Shown piece after piece: positions 54,902 to 63,239 of a DNA stretch of 64,000 bases; within the stretch, counting starts at the first letter, position 1; each line of letters begins with the position of its first letter. Below the pieces are notes generated by a model, which saw only the letters and a list, made by a program, of their open reading frames with translations, was not told the DNA's origin and did no database searches. Made by a program: the position numbers and the translations under genes. The stretch spans positions 1 through 64,000 of the forward strand of contig JACZJK010000021.1 of the NCBI GenBank assembly GCA_014860575.1, read 5' to 3'. This DNA is from Bacteroidales bacterium. GTDB taxonomy: Bacteria > Bacteroidota > Bacteroidia > Bacteroidales > JAAYJT01.

Positions 54902-55022
54902 AGAAGCAGACTGTCTCAAATTTTGTAGGGTTATGGTAAGTTGTTATTCTGAGCGAAGCGAAGAATCTAACTTACAGGCAGGTAAAGATCCTTCACTTCG
55001 TTCAGGATGACAAGATTCGACC
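54902..55022. repeat. GCGAAGCGAAG-type dispersed intergenic repeat
   Basis: TTATTCTGAGCGAAGCGAAG followed by AATCT, and about 35 bp later GATCCTTCACTTCGTTCAGG followed by ATGACA, are inverted relatives of each other. This sequence type is widespread in bacterial intergenic DNA (established knowledge). The gap holds no gene. Confidence 0.75.
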
Positions 55023-55064
55023 TATGAGATAACCACCCTTGTACATCACAAACTATGCAGTGAA

Positions 55065-56066
55065 TCAGCTACCCAGTGTAGCCACCATCACAGCTTTGAT
55101 TGTGTGCAAACGATTTTCTGCCTGATCGAAAACTACTGATGATGGCGATTCAAAAACCTCGTCGGTTACTTCCATACCGTTAAGAGCAAATTTTTGAAAG
55201 ATATCTTCTCCAATGGTGGTTTCCCTGTTATGGAAAGCTGGCAGACAATGAAGGAATTTTACTTTCGGATTGCCAGTTAATTCTACCAACTCCTTATTTA
55301 CCTGGTAAGGTTTAAGCAGTTCAATACGTTCTTTCCATACATGTTCAGGTTCACCCATTGATACCCATACATCGGTGTAAAGGAAATCAACGCCTTTTAC
55401 AGCTTCGGCAACATCTTCGGTAAGAGTGATCCTTGCACCTGTTTCTTTTGCGATCTCACGGCATTGTTTAACAAGATCTTCGTTTGGCAGCAATGATTTT
55501 GGAGCCGCTGAGCGGAAATCCATACCCATTTTGGCTGCCCCAACCATCAGGGAATTTCCCATATTGTTGCGTGCATCACCGAGGTAACAGAACGAAACCT
55601 GGTGCAGGGGCTTGTCGCTGTGTTCCATCATTGTTAGAAAATCAGCGAGTACCTGTGTAGGGTGGAACTCATTGGTAAGCCCGTTCCAAACCGGAACACC
55701 GGCATATGCGCCCAGCTCTTCAACGATTTTTTGGCCATATCCACGATATTCAATGCCATCATACATACGTCCAAGCACGCGTGCAGTATCCTTCATGGAT
55801 TCTTTTTTTCCAATTTGCGAACCGGAAGGCCCGAGGTATGTTACCCTTGCTCCCTGGTCAAAAGCTGCAACTTCAAAGGCGCAACGTGTGCGGGTAGAGT
55901 CTTTTTCGAAAATTAGCGCGATGTTCTTGTTTTGTAGTTTTTGCTGCTCTGTGCCTGCATACTTTGCCTTTTTAAGGTCCTGTGATAGGCTGAGCAAGAA
56001 ATTGATTTCCTGTGGTGTGAAATCCAGCAGTTTTAAAAAGTTGCGGTTTCTTAGATTAAAAGCCAT
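55065..56066 (-). CDS. argF: Ornithine carbamoyltransferase
   Basis: A 333-aa transcarbamylase: carbamoyl-phosphate plus ornithine to citrulline, reversible in fermentation. The carbamoyl-phosphate-binding motif is STRTRCAFE at about 56-64, with [15 protein letters not shown] in the middle and the ornithine-binding [13 protein letters not shown] near residue 268. These are intact and distinguish it from aspartate or acetylornithine enzymes. It lies downstream of carbamate kinase on the same strand, an arrangement typical of a catabolic (ArcB) enzyme, in which citrulline is split and carbamoyl-P yields ATP. Sequence alone cannot decide between ArgF and ArcB. Confidence 0.95.
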   Translation of the reverse strand: MAFNLRNRNFLKLLDFTPQEINFLLSLSQDLKKAKYAGTEQQKLQNKNIALIFEKDSTRTRCAFEVAAFDQGARVTYLGPSGSQIGKKESMKDTARVLGRMYDGIEYRGYGQKIVEELGAYAGVPVWNGLTNEFHPTQVLADFLTMMEHSDKPLHQVSFCYLGDARNNMGNSLMVGAAKMGMDFRSAAPKSLLPNEDLVKQCREIAKETGARITLTEDVAEAVKGVDFLYTDVWVSMGEPEHVWKERIELLKPYQVNKELVELTGNPKVKFLHCLPAFHNRETTIGEDIFQKFALNGMEVTDEVFESPSSVVFDQAENRLHTIKAVMVATLGS

Positions 56067-56159
56067 GTTATTAGTATTTAAGTGTTTATGTGTTATGCTA
56101 AGTTAAAGCTGAAAGCACATTTCAATGCTTCTATTTGTTCTATAACTGAATCAGGAATA

Positions 56160-57104
56160 TTAAACAACCGAAACCCGTGTTCCACCATTATCAACGCCAA
56201 GCATTTCTGTGCTTGTGATAATGGCATCTTTACCGGTGTGCGTTGCGAAATGAACGGCAGCCTTTACTTTTGGCCCCATACTGCCTTCAGCAAAATGTCC
56301 TTCTTCAATATATTGGCGGGCTTCTTTCACACTCATCTGGTCAATTGTTTTTTGCTGAGGTGTATTATAATGAAGGCATACTTTGGGCACATCAGTGAGG
56401 ATGAAAAATTTGTCGGCATTGATGCCAACTGCCAGCAAAGCCGATGCAAGGTCTTTATCAATCACTGCATCTATTCCCTGAACCTTGTTCTCAGCAGCAA
56501 AGAAAACGGGGATTCCTCCGCCGCCTACTGCGATCACAATCTCATGTGCGCGTGCAAGTTTAGCAATTGACTTTTGGTTCAGAATTGCCAATGGCTGTGG
56601 AGAAGCAACTACCTTACGGAAACCTCTTCCTCGTGGATCGGCTTTGAAAATAGCGCCGGTTTCCGTTGCGATCCTATCAGATTCTTCTTTGGAATAGTAA
56701 GGTCCTACGGGCTTGGTGGGGTTTTTGAAAGCCTGATCTTCCTTGTCAACCAGAACTTGTGTGATGATGGTGATAATATCACGTTCAAGGTCATTTGCCT
56801 TCAGCACGTTTCTCAATTGTTGCTCAATAATATAACCGATAAAACCCTGAGAATATGCAACGCTCACATCCATAGGCATATCAGGAAGTCCGTGCAATGT
56901 TGCACCGGCAGTATTTGCAAGCAGAATGTTACCAACCTGGGGACCGTTGCCGTGAGTAATGACAAGATCATAGTCTTTTTTGATAAGTGTCAGCAGGCGC
57001 TGACTTGTTGAAAGGGCGTTGGCTTCCTGTTCATCAATGGTTCCTCTTTGATCGCCGCGAAGCAATGCATTTCCACCAAAAGCCACAACAGCTAGTTTGC
57101 TCAT
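56160..57104 (-). CDS. arcC: Carbamate kinase
   Basis: A 314-aa amino-acid-kinase-fold enzyme that makes ATP and carbamate from carbamoyl phosphate and ADP. VVAFGGNALLRGDQRG at the N-terminus holds the phosphate-binding GGNA, THGNGPQVGNILLA is the family signature, and VIAVGGGGIPVFFA and DKDLASALLAVGINAD complete the site; the end is GVDNGGTRVSVV. Full length. Arginine deiminase (arcA) is not in the window. The pair with ornithine carbamoyltransferase suggests energy gain from citrulline. A long leader with a hairpin precedes it. Confidence 0.95.
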   Translation of the reverse strand: MSKLAVVAFGGNALLRGDQRGTIDEQEANALSTSQRLLTLIKKDYDLVITHGNGPQVGNILLANTAGATLHGLPDMPMDVSVAYSQGFIGYIIEQQLRNVLKANDLERDIITIITQVLVDKEDQAFKNPTKPVGPYYSKEESDRIATETGAIFKADPRGRGFRKVVASPQPLAILNQKSIAKLARAHEIVIAVGGGGIPVFFAAENKVQGIDAVIDKDLASALLAVGINADKFFILTDVPKVCLHYNTPQQKTIDQMSVKEARQYIEEGHFAEGSMGPKVKAAVHFATHTGKDAIITSTEMLGVDNGGTRVSVV

Positions 57105-57135
57105 AAAAATTAGAATTAATTAGGGTTTCTATAAA

Positions 57136-57161
57136 AATCAACCGGCTGTTGGCCGGCGGTT
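57136..57161 (-). promoter_or_regulatory. Hairpin plus U-rich run in the arcC leader
   Basis: On the minus strand a GC-rich stem (CCGGC paired with GCCGG, 57142-57156) is followed by GATTTTTAT, about 32 bp before the arcC start. It could be an attenuator or the terminator of an upstream transcript. Confidence 0.45.
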
Positions 57162-57266
57162 CAATATCTGTTATTTATATTCTGATCTCATCTGCAACAA
57201 ACAAATGCTGTTTTCAATGATGGTTCGAAATTTATTGAAAATTATACAGTTGACTCAATCACTGTG

Positions 57267-57297
57267 CAAAGATAGGAAAGATTCCTGAATTGCCAAA
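57267..57297 (-). promoter_or_regulatory. Promoter of the arcC/argF unit
   Basis: TTTG (57297-57294), a 19-bp spacer and TATCTTTG (57274-57267) on the minus strand match the Bacteroidota consensus exactly. The predicted leader is about 160 nt. Confidence 0.7.
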
Positions 57298-57304
57298 TGG
57301 CTTA

Positions 57305-57523
57305 TTATGGGATACTGACAGGGCATAAAACAAGAATGGGAAGCTGTTCTGGCCGAGCAACCTCCCATTCAATCTGGTAAGAACCGTAGTTTTTTACCGG
57401 ATTCCAAGTTACTGTTATTATGACAGGATCATAGATTGGGTGCCTGTCTCCAGGCGTTTCTGGAATTATTCTAATTCGGTGCATTGGAATTACCCGTTGC
57501 TTACCGTGTTTCGCACATTCCAA
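57305..57523 (-). CDS. Possible short ORF of unknown function
   Basis: A 72-aa frame (DPVIITVTWNPVKNYGSYQI near the middle) without a recognised domain, signal peptide or clear promoter. It may be real or a remnant. The rest of the gap 57105-57797 contains the arcC promoter and, at 57541-57797, a visibly GC-richer stretch with overlapping weak frames on both strands, none of which I can assign. Confidence 0.25.
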   Translation of the reverse strand: MECAKHGKQRVIPMHRIRIIPETPGDRHPIYDPVIITVTWNPVKNYGSYQIEWEVARPEQLPILVLCPVSIP

Positions 57524-57797
57524 AACCCATTGTTCTGAACATACATGCTATGGTTTCACGCCTTGCGTTGTGTTGCCGCTGCTAGTATCTACCTGATTGT
57601 TTCCGTTGGCGCTTTCCGAAGAATTTGCCGCTGGTTTCGAGGTTCCCTTGCTTTCACTCTCGATCGGGCCGGGCTGTTATCCGCGTTCAGGTGGCTGCCT
57701 TTTATCCCTGGCTTGGTCGAACAAAGGTATGTCAAACAGGGTAGGGCTGTCAAGACTTTTTTGCCTGCAAAAGCGCACAACTTTCAAACGGCTGTTA

Positions 57798-58334
57798 TTA
57801 ACAATTGTTAAGAACTTCTATTTCCTTTAGAATCAATACTCCTTTGCGAGTGCCGACAAATATTGCGCTGATTAATGCCCCAGCCTGGGCTGCTTGACGT
57901 GTGTCTATCGTGGCAATGCTTTCCTCTTGACTTGGTCCGACTGCAATAAACCTTGTAATACTGCGTCCTTTTCGGTCAGTGAATTGTTCACTTCCAATCA
58001 CGTGAAATAAGTATCTATTCCCGGCTTCGTAATAAGGATGCGCTGGTTCGAGGTAAATTTTTCCTGAGCAATTGATTTTGTCAACAAGGCATTTTATGGT
58101 AGTCCCAGGAATAATACCATAGCCGTCATAATATTTTGCAGTCATTAGTATTCGGTTCCCCTGCAGACTTTCCAGCAAATAGTACACGTTCTCTCCTGGT
58201 ATTTGCATTAGCTTCAGTACTTTGAAGCTGTGCCACTCACCTTCGGAAAATGTTTCAGTGAAAATATGTATGCTGCGGGCATTGCGTTTCCCTGAAGGTA
58301 ATTGTTGAGTTTGATCCATTTTAATATTCAGCAT
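57798..58334 (-). CDS. Unknown protein translationally coupled to the RSH gene, possible OB-fold
   Basis: A 178-aa protein. Its ATG at 58334 shares a base with the RSH stop codon (TGATG), so coupling is strong; a GTG 3 bp upstream is the alternative. The product is soluble, with no signal or membrane helix. The stretches GIIPGTTIKCLVDKINCSG, KIYLEPAHPYYEAGNRYLFH and LISAIFVGTRKGVLILKEIE read like small beta-barrel (S1/OB-type) segments that bind nucleic acid or nucleotide, but this is pattern inference. I do not recognise the family. Its position suggests a role linked to (p)ppGpp metabolism or its regulation. Confidence 0.78.
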   Translation of the reverse strand: MLNIKMDQTQQLPSGKRNARSIHIFTETFSEGEWHSFKVLKLMQIPGENVYYLLESLQGNRILMTAKYYDGYGIIPGTTIKCLVDKINCSGKIYLEPAHPYYEAGNRYLFHVIGSEQFTDRKGRSITRFIAVGPSQEESIATIDTRQAAQAGALISAIFVGTRKGVLILKEIEVLNNC

Positions 58335-60526
58335 CACAATGCAACTGCTTTAAGAACTCCTTTAACCTTGGCAATACGGTGCAATAATGAATCGAGGTGT
58401 TTCTTATCGCCGACAAAAACCTTGATTACACCTTCAAAATTGCCGCCTTTCGAGTCAAGCGAAACGGATCGCATATTTACTTTCAGGTCATCGCTGATGA
58501 TGCGGGTAATATCGTTGAGAATACCAAGACGATCGGTTCCCGATATATGGAGTTCAGATACTTTTCCTGATGATTCTTCGCGTTTGACCCATTCTGCTTT
58601 TACGATGCGGTAACTGTATTTTTCGCGCATCTGTAATGCATTAGGGCAATGAATGCTATGAATTTTTATGCCTTCGCTCACTGTAACAAAACCAAAAATA
58701 TTTTCCCCTACAACAGGCATACAGCATTTGGCTAATTTGTAATCCGCAAAGCCCGGGCTTCCTTCAATTAACATTGCATACTGGTGAACTGCTTCGGAGC
58801 TTATCTTTTTAGCGATTTTTTCCTTGATCTTGTCGCGTAATTCAAAATCAGGTTTTGGTTGTGACCCCAGCAATACAATTTTGATATCGGCCACATCAAT
58901 TTTATCTTCAGCGATCCATTGATATAATTCGAGGGGCTCATTTGTAGTGAAGTGCGACATGAGTTTATTGAGCACCTCATCGTTGAACGGCAGATCAAGC
59001 TGGCCTAATTTCCTTCGCAAAATATCCTTGCCCTCCTCGCTTCGATTGAAGCGGGCTTCGCGCAGGTAGCGTTTGATTTTGTTCTTTGCACGGCTGGTTA
59101 CGACCCAACTCAGCCAGTCGAGATTTGGTTTCTGATTACGCGAAGTAATAATCTCTACCTGGTCTCCATTTTTGAGAATATGCCTGATTTGAACCTGCTG
59201 GTTATTTACACGGCCACCTGCACATTTTTCGCCTAATCCGGTATGAACCTCAAACGCAAAATCCAGCACGGTAGAATCACGCCGCAGTTTTTTCAGGTCG
59301 CCTTGAGGAGTAAACACAAATATATGCTCTGCCGCTTCCTTATCAGTTGATGATGCTGGCTGCGAACTCACTTCATCAGGTGGTTTCTCAAGCATCAACC
59401 GAAGGTGGTTGAGCCATTCATCTGTTTTGTTTTGTTTTGACGAACCTTTATACATCCAATGCGAAGCATGGCCTTGTTCGGCATTTTCGTCCATGCGCTG
59501 GGTTCGGATCTGTACTTCAACAAAGCGTTTTAACGGGCCAATCACTGTGGTATGCAGTGATTCATAACCATTTTCCTTGGGTGTGGTCACCCAGTCGCGC
59601 AAGCGTTTCGGATCAGGTTGGTAAAGGTTCGAAACCAGGGAGTAAACTTTCCAGCAATCCGATTTTTCGTTTTCGAGTGTGTTATTAAGAATAATGCGTA
59701 CGGCAAAAAGATCAAAAACCTCTTCGAATTCCACGCCCTGATTTTTCATTTTGGTCCAGATAGAAAAAATGGATTTGGTTCGCCCTTTAATAGAAAACTT
59801 AAATCCATTTTCAAGCAAGATGCGACGGAGTGGCAAGGTGAAACCATTCAGGTATTCTTTGTGTTCTTTTTCTGTTTCTTTCAGTTTGTGGGCAATGGAT
59901 TGATAAATGGCTGGCTCAGCATAACGCATTGAAAGCTCTTCAAGCTCGGTTTTTATTTTGTATAGACCCAGGCGATGAGCCAAAGGAGAATACAGGATTG
60001 AGGTTTCTGCTGATAGGCGGGCTTTGTCATCGGCATGCAACACTTCAAGATTTCGCATATAGTGGAGGCGGTCAGCCAGCCGGATCATGATCACGCTTAC
60101 ATCATCAGTAATGGTAAGCAGCAGGCGGATAAAATTTTCGGCATGTAATGAAACCTTGTCGGTTCGCAGCCTGGCTATTTTACTGAGTGTTTCAAGCATT
60201 TGCCTGATTGCCGGGTTAAACGTTTTCTCAATTTGTCCGGGTTTTATATCGGTATCGTTAAGTACATCCTGAAGCAATGCGCCGATAATGGATCTGATGC
60301 CAAGGCCAAATTCAGAAGATACAATTTTAGCGACCTCAATGGAATGTATAAAGAAAGGCTCACCGGTTTCACGCCTGAAATCTTTATGAGCATCAAGCAA
60401 AAGTTCAAAGGCCTTTCTCAATTGTTTTACATCACCCTGTTGAAGATAAGGCTGGGTGATGTATAGCAACTCCTTGTATTTGCTGATAATCTGAGGAGTG
60501 TATGTTGGTTCAGATTGTTGTTCCAT
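58334..60526 (-). CDS. Long RelA/SpoT homologue with degenerate hydrolase site
   Basis: About 730 aa in the full RSH order: HD-type domain (about 40-190), synthetase (about 230-370), TGS (about 395-460) and C-terminal ACT (about 660-735). The synthetase looks intact (GRTKSIFSIWTKM, FDLFAVRIIL, TTPKENGYESLHTT, and HASHWMYKG). In the hydrolase part, the family's HD...ED is replaced: ALLQDVLNDTD has Gln for the metal-binding His and Asn for the Glu, and ADRLHYMRNL has Tyr where Asn is normal. It is therefore probably a (p)ppGpp synthetase without hydrolase, like E. coli RelA. Start is at 60526 or 60541; a -7 box at 60544-60551 makes 60526 more likely. Confidence 0.92.
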   Translation of the reverse strand: MEQQSEPTYTPQIISKYKELLYITQPYLQQGDVKQLRKAFELLLDAHKDFRRETGEPFFIHSIEVAKIVSSEFGLGIRSIIGALLQDVLNDTDIKPGQIEKTFNPAIRQMLETLSKIARLRTDKVSLHAENFIRLLLTITDDVSVIMIRLADRLHYMRNLEVLHADDKARLSAETSILYSPLAHRLGLYKIKTELEELSMRYAEPAIYQSIAHKLKETEKEHKEYLNGFTLPLRRILLENGFKFSIKGRTKSIFSIWTKMKNQGVEFEEVFDLFAVRIILNNTLENEKSDCWKVYSLVSNLYQPDPKRLRDWVTTPKENGYESLHTTVIGPLKRFVEVQIRTQRMDENAEQGHASHWMYKGSSKQNKTDEWLNHLRLMLEKPPDEVSSQPASSTDKEAAEHIFVFTPQGDLKKLRRDSTVLDFAFEVHTGLGEKCAGGRVNNQQVQIRHILKNGDQVEIITSRNQKPNLDWLSWVVTSRAKNKIKRYLREARFNRSEEGKDILRRKLGQLDLPFNDEVLNKLMSHFTTNEPLELYQWIAEDKIDVADIKIVLLGSQPKPDFELRDKIKEKIAKKISSEAVHQYAMLIEGSPGFADYKLAKCCMPVVGENIFGFVTVSEGIKIHSIHCPNALQMREKYSYRIVKAEWVKREESSGKVSELHISGTDRLGILNDITRIISDDLKVNMRSVSLDSKGGNFEGVIKVFVGDKKHLDSLLHRIAKVKGVLKAVAL

Positions 60527-60543
60527 AGCCTGTTTATACAATG

Positions 60544-60551
60544 CAAAGGTA
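60544..60551 (-). promoter_or_regulatory. -7 promoter box for the RSH gene
   Basis: TACCTTTG on the minus strand (60551-60544) matches TAnnTTTG. The transcript would start at about 60538-60541, leaving no leader for the upstream ATG and about 15 nt for the ATG at 60526. Confidence 0.5.
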
Positions 60552-60634
60552 GGACATTTGGGAGGCTATTGCGTTCGGCCGGATACGGTTTGAGTAATCA
60601 AAACAGAATTCGCATCAAGTATACCCTTAATACA

Positions 60635-60672
60635 CAAAAAAGATGAAGGGTCAGCATTGATGCAGACCCTTC
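60635..60672 (-). terminator. Terminator of the nfeD/floA unit
   Basis: GAAGGGTC (60645-60652) pairs with GACCCTTC (60665-60672) across a 12-nt loop. On the minus strand a U-rich ATCTTTTTTGTG follows, 50 bp after the floA stop. Confidence 0.85.
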
Positions 60673-60721
60673 GCGCCATGAAAACACAAAATAAGCCATC
60701 AGGCTTATAAAGTGCCTTTAA

Positions 60722-61732
60722 TTACTTTTTGTTGTTGTTGTCGTCTTTCAGCTTTGCTCCGGTTGTGGGGGGTTCTGAAATTGACTCACGCATTTTTGTA
60801 TCGGCCTGGATGTTCTGGAATTTATAATAATCCATGATTCCGAGATTTCCGCTACGGAAAGATTCTGCGATAGCCAGTGGAATTTCAGCTTCAGCAAGAA
60901 TAACTTTTGCACGGGCATCCTGTGCTTTAGCTTTCATTTCCTGTTCTACGGCAACAGCCATTGCACGGCGTTCTTCCGCTTTGGCCTGGGCAATGTTTTT
61001 ATCGGCATTGGCCTGATCCATCTGGAGATAAGCGCCTATATTCTTGCCAACATCAATATCGGCAATATCAATGGATAGAATCTCAAATGCAGTACCGCTA
61101 TCGAGTCCTTTTGCCAACACAGCTTTTGAAATGATATCGGGGTTCTCAAGCACTCTTTTATGCGAATCGGCCGAACCAATTGAGGAAACAACACCTTCGC
61201 CAACACGGGCGAGAATTGTTTCTTCGCCGGCGCCACCAACAAGTTGTTTGATATTTGCGCGCACTGTGACCCTGGCAGTGGCAATTAACTGGATTCCATC
61301 CTTTGCCACAGCAGCTACCTTTGGAGTTGTAATAACCTTTGGGTTAACTGACATCTGAACAGCTTCGAACACATCACGTCCTGCGAGGTCAATAGCGGTT
61401 GCCATTTTAAAACTCAGGTCAATATTGGCTTTATCGGCTGAGATCAGTGCGTTGATCACCTGTTTAAGCCGGCCACCGGCAAGAAAGTGGGCTTCGAGGT
61501 CGTCGCGGTAAACGGTAAGCCCGGCTTTTGTGGCAGCAATCATGCTGTTGACGATAACGGTAGGAGGAATCTTTCTCCAGCGCATGAGCACAAGTTGCAA
61601 TAAAGAAATGCGCACACCGGAAACCAGGGCTGAGAACCAAAGACCCACCGGAATGAAATAAAAAATTATCCACAGGCCAAACAGTGCGGCCACGCCAATA
61701 GCAATAATGATCAGGAAATTAGGATCGTCCAT
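60722..61732 (-). CDS. floA: Flotillin-like protein FloA
   Basis: A 336-aa protein of the FloA (UPF0365) type. A membrane hairpin at about 5-45 ([20 protein letters not shown]) is followed by [22 protein letters not shown], the SPFH-like region ([20 protein letters not shown]), and a Glu/Ala-rich coiled coil ([20 protein letters not shown]). FloA organises membrane microdomains for signalling and secretion complexes. Length and order are normal. It is 6 bp downstream of an NfeD gene, the usual partner. Confidence 0.95.
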   Translation of the reverse strand: MDDPNFLIIIAIGVAALFGLWIIFYFIPVGLWFSALVSGVRISLLQLVLMRWRKIPPTVIVNSMIAATKAGLTVYRDDLEAHFLAGGRLKQVINALISADKANIDLSFKMATAIDLAGRDVFEAVQMSVNPKVITTPKVAAVAKDGIQLIATARVTVRANIKQLVGGAGEETILARVGEGVVSSIGSADSHKRVLENPDIISKAVLAKGLDSGTAFEILSIDIADIDVGKNIGAYLQMDQANADKNIAQAKAEERRAMAVAVEQEMKAKAQDARAKVILAEAEIPLAIAESFRSGNLGIMDYYKFQNIQADTKMRESISEPPTTGAKLKDDNNNKK

Positions 61733-61738
61733 GTTTAA

Positions 61739-62206
61739 TCAGGTTTTAGGTTTTACAATTATTTTACTATGATCTACGCTGATAACCACGATTTTTGTTT
61801 GTGGTTCAATATATTCTCCAAGAGAATCAACTTCGTAAAATTCACCATTAATGATCGCTTTTCCCACCGGGGCAAGCCTGGAAACTGTTGTTCCCTCATC
61901 TCCGGCCATTACTTTGTCCAATTCGATAGTATTTACTCTTGAATTTACTTCAGTGCTGAGCATTACTTTATTCCATGTTTTTGACTTTAAAGCCAGAACC
62001 AAAAGCAATATCGTGAACAATATTGCACCGAGCAGGAAGTAATGACCTTCAGGTGTACCGTGGCTAGCATAGGCCTGCCATACACTCACACCAATTGCTA
62101 CGAATCCAAGTATTCCAAATACGGTAACTCCCGGAACTACAAGGATTTCAAGCAGCATAAACAATAGGCCGGCGAGAAGGAAAATGATGATTAGAGTCCA
62201 GGACAT
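61739..62206 (-). CDS. NfeD-like membrane protein
   Basis: A 155-aa protein with three hydrophobic segments (LIIIFLLAGLLFMLLEIL, ILGFVAIGVSVW, and LLGAILFTILLLVLAL) and a C-terminal OB-fold of about 60 residues (GDEGTTVSRLAPVGKAIINGEFYEVDS). This is the short NfeD class without the ClpP-like protease domain, which partners flotillins in microdomain assembly. The GKAIINGEFYEV strand is typical of the NfeD OB-fold. Upstream lies the long heptad repeat array. Confidence 0.9.
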   Translation of the reverse strand: MSWTLIIIFLLAGLLFMLLEILVVPGVTVFGILGFVAIGVSVWQAYASHGTPEGHYFLLGAILFTILLLVLALKSKTWNKVMLSTEVNSRVNTIELDKVMAGDEGTTVSRLAPVGKAIINGEFYEVDSLGEYIEPQTKIVVISVDHSKIIVKPKT

Positions 62207-62223
62207 GGGGGAGGTTGTTCAAA

Positions 62224-62377
62224 GTTCAAGGTTCAAGGTTCAAGGTTCAAGGTTCAAGGTTCGGAGTTCAGGATTCAAGATTCATAATTGGTAATTGGTA
62301 ATTGGTAATTCGTAATTCGTAATTCGTAATTCGTAATTCGTAATTCGTAATTCGTAATTCGTAATTCGTAATTGGGT
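62224..62377. repeat. 22-unit heptad array with changing unit sequence
   Basis: Exactly 154 bp in 7-bp phase: five GTTCAAG units, then GTTCGGA, GTTCAGG, ATTCAAG and ATTCATA, three ATTGGTA, nine ATTCGTA and a final ATTGGGT. The phase is unbroken although the unit changes in blocks. It lies between the nfeD start and the M48 stop. Confidence 0.9.
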
Positions 62378-62423
62378 TACTTGGTTGAGGAAACAAATGT
62401 ACGTTATTAATCACTTCAAAAGT

Positions 62424-63224
62424 CTAGTTGGGTTTTTTATAATATTTCATAGCTTCGGGCAGAAATTCCTGAATAGCTTTCACTCGGTCTTCACTGCCTG
62501 GGTGAGTGCTTAAAAATGTGGGTGGTGTGGGCCCGCTAATTTTGGCCATTTCCTGCCAGAACTCTAAAGTTCGTTCGGGATTATAGCCTGCCATTGCCAT
62601 GAATATCATTCCTAACTTATCAGCTTCATATTCATGCTGACGCGAGTAAGCAAGGGTTCCTAACGTGCCGCCGATTCCGTATGCCAGCATAAATATATCC
62701 TTGGTTTCCTGCGGTTTTTCACTCAGTGCGACATCAAGTGTGACTGCTCCCAGCATCAATGCCATTTGCTGGCTCATACGTTCGTTGCCATGATTGGCAA
62801 CTGCATGGGCAATTTCATGGGCCATCACAACGGCAATACCTGCTTCATCTTTGGTGTAAGGGAAAATCCCGGTATAGAATACTATTTTACCTCCCGGCAT
62901 GCACCAGGCATTTACTTCATCGTTTAGAACCGTGTTAAATTCAAAGTCAAAAACGCGGTTTTGAATTTTTGAATCCTTGATATAGGTGATTACTGCATCT
63001 GCAACCCGGTCACCAACCTTATTCACAAGCATGGCATTTGGATTGTCAGGAGGTAAAACCGGGTTTTCGGCTAAGAACTCACTGTACGAAGTCAAACTCA
63101 TATTAATGAGCATGTTTTCCGGAAGCAATTTTAACTGACGCCGGCCACTTAATGGCACAGTGGAACAAGAGGCAATAAAAAGTGTTACCAACAGAAATGC
63201 AATTTTCTTATGAACCATTACCAT
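62424..63224 (-). CDS. M48-family metallopeptidase lipoprotein
   Basis: A 266-aa protein with a lipoprotein signal (AFLLVTLFIASC, Cys at about residue 20). VVMAHEIAHAVANHGNERMS holds the zinc HExxH at about 135-139, and HEYEADKLGMIFM holds the third ligand Glu. This matches the periplasmic BepA/LoiP-type M48C group, which degrades or matures misassembled outer-membrane proteins. Its C-terminal TPR seen in BepA is missing, so it is closer to LoiP/YggG. ATGs at 63224 and 63218 are both possible. It lies 15 bp downstream of clpS. Confidence 0.92.
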   Translation of the reverse strand: MVMVHKKIAFLLVTLFIASCSTVPLSGRRQLKLLPENMLINMSLTSYSEFLAENPVLPPDNPNAMLVNKVGDRVADAVITYIKDSKIQNRVFDFEFNTVLNDEVNAWCMPGGKIVFYTGIFPYTKDEAGIAVVMAHEIAHAVANHGNERMSQQMALMLGAVTLDVALSEKPQETKDIFMLAYGIGGTLGTLAYSRQHEYEADKLGMIFMAMAGYNPERTLEFWQEMAKISGPTPPTFLSTHPGSEDRVKAIQEFLPEAMKYYKKPN

Positions 63225-63239
63225 AGTATTTTCAATTTG

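Noticed and set aside
55065-57104. argF and arcC considered as part of an arginine biosynthesis operon
   Set aside because: No argB, argC, argD, argG or argH gene adjoins; pairing with carbamate kinase points to catabolism, though not decisively.
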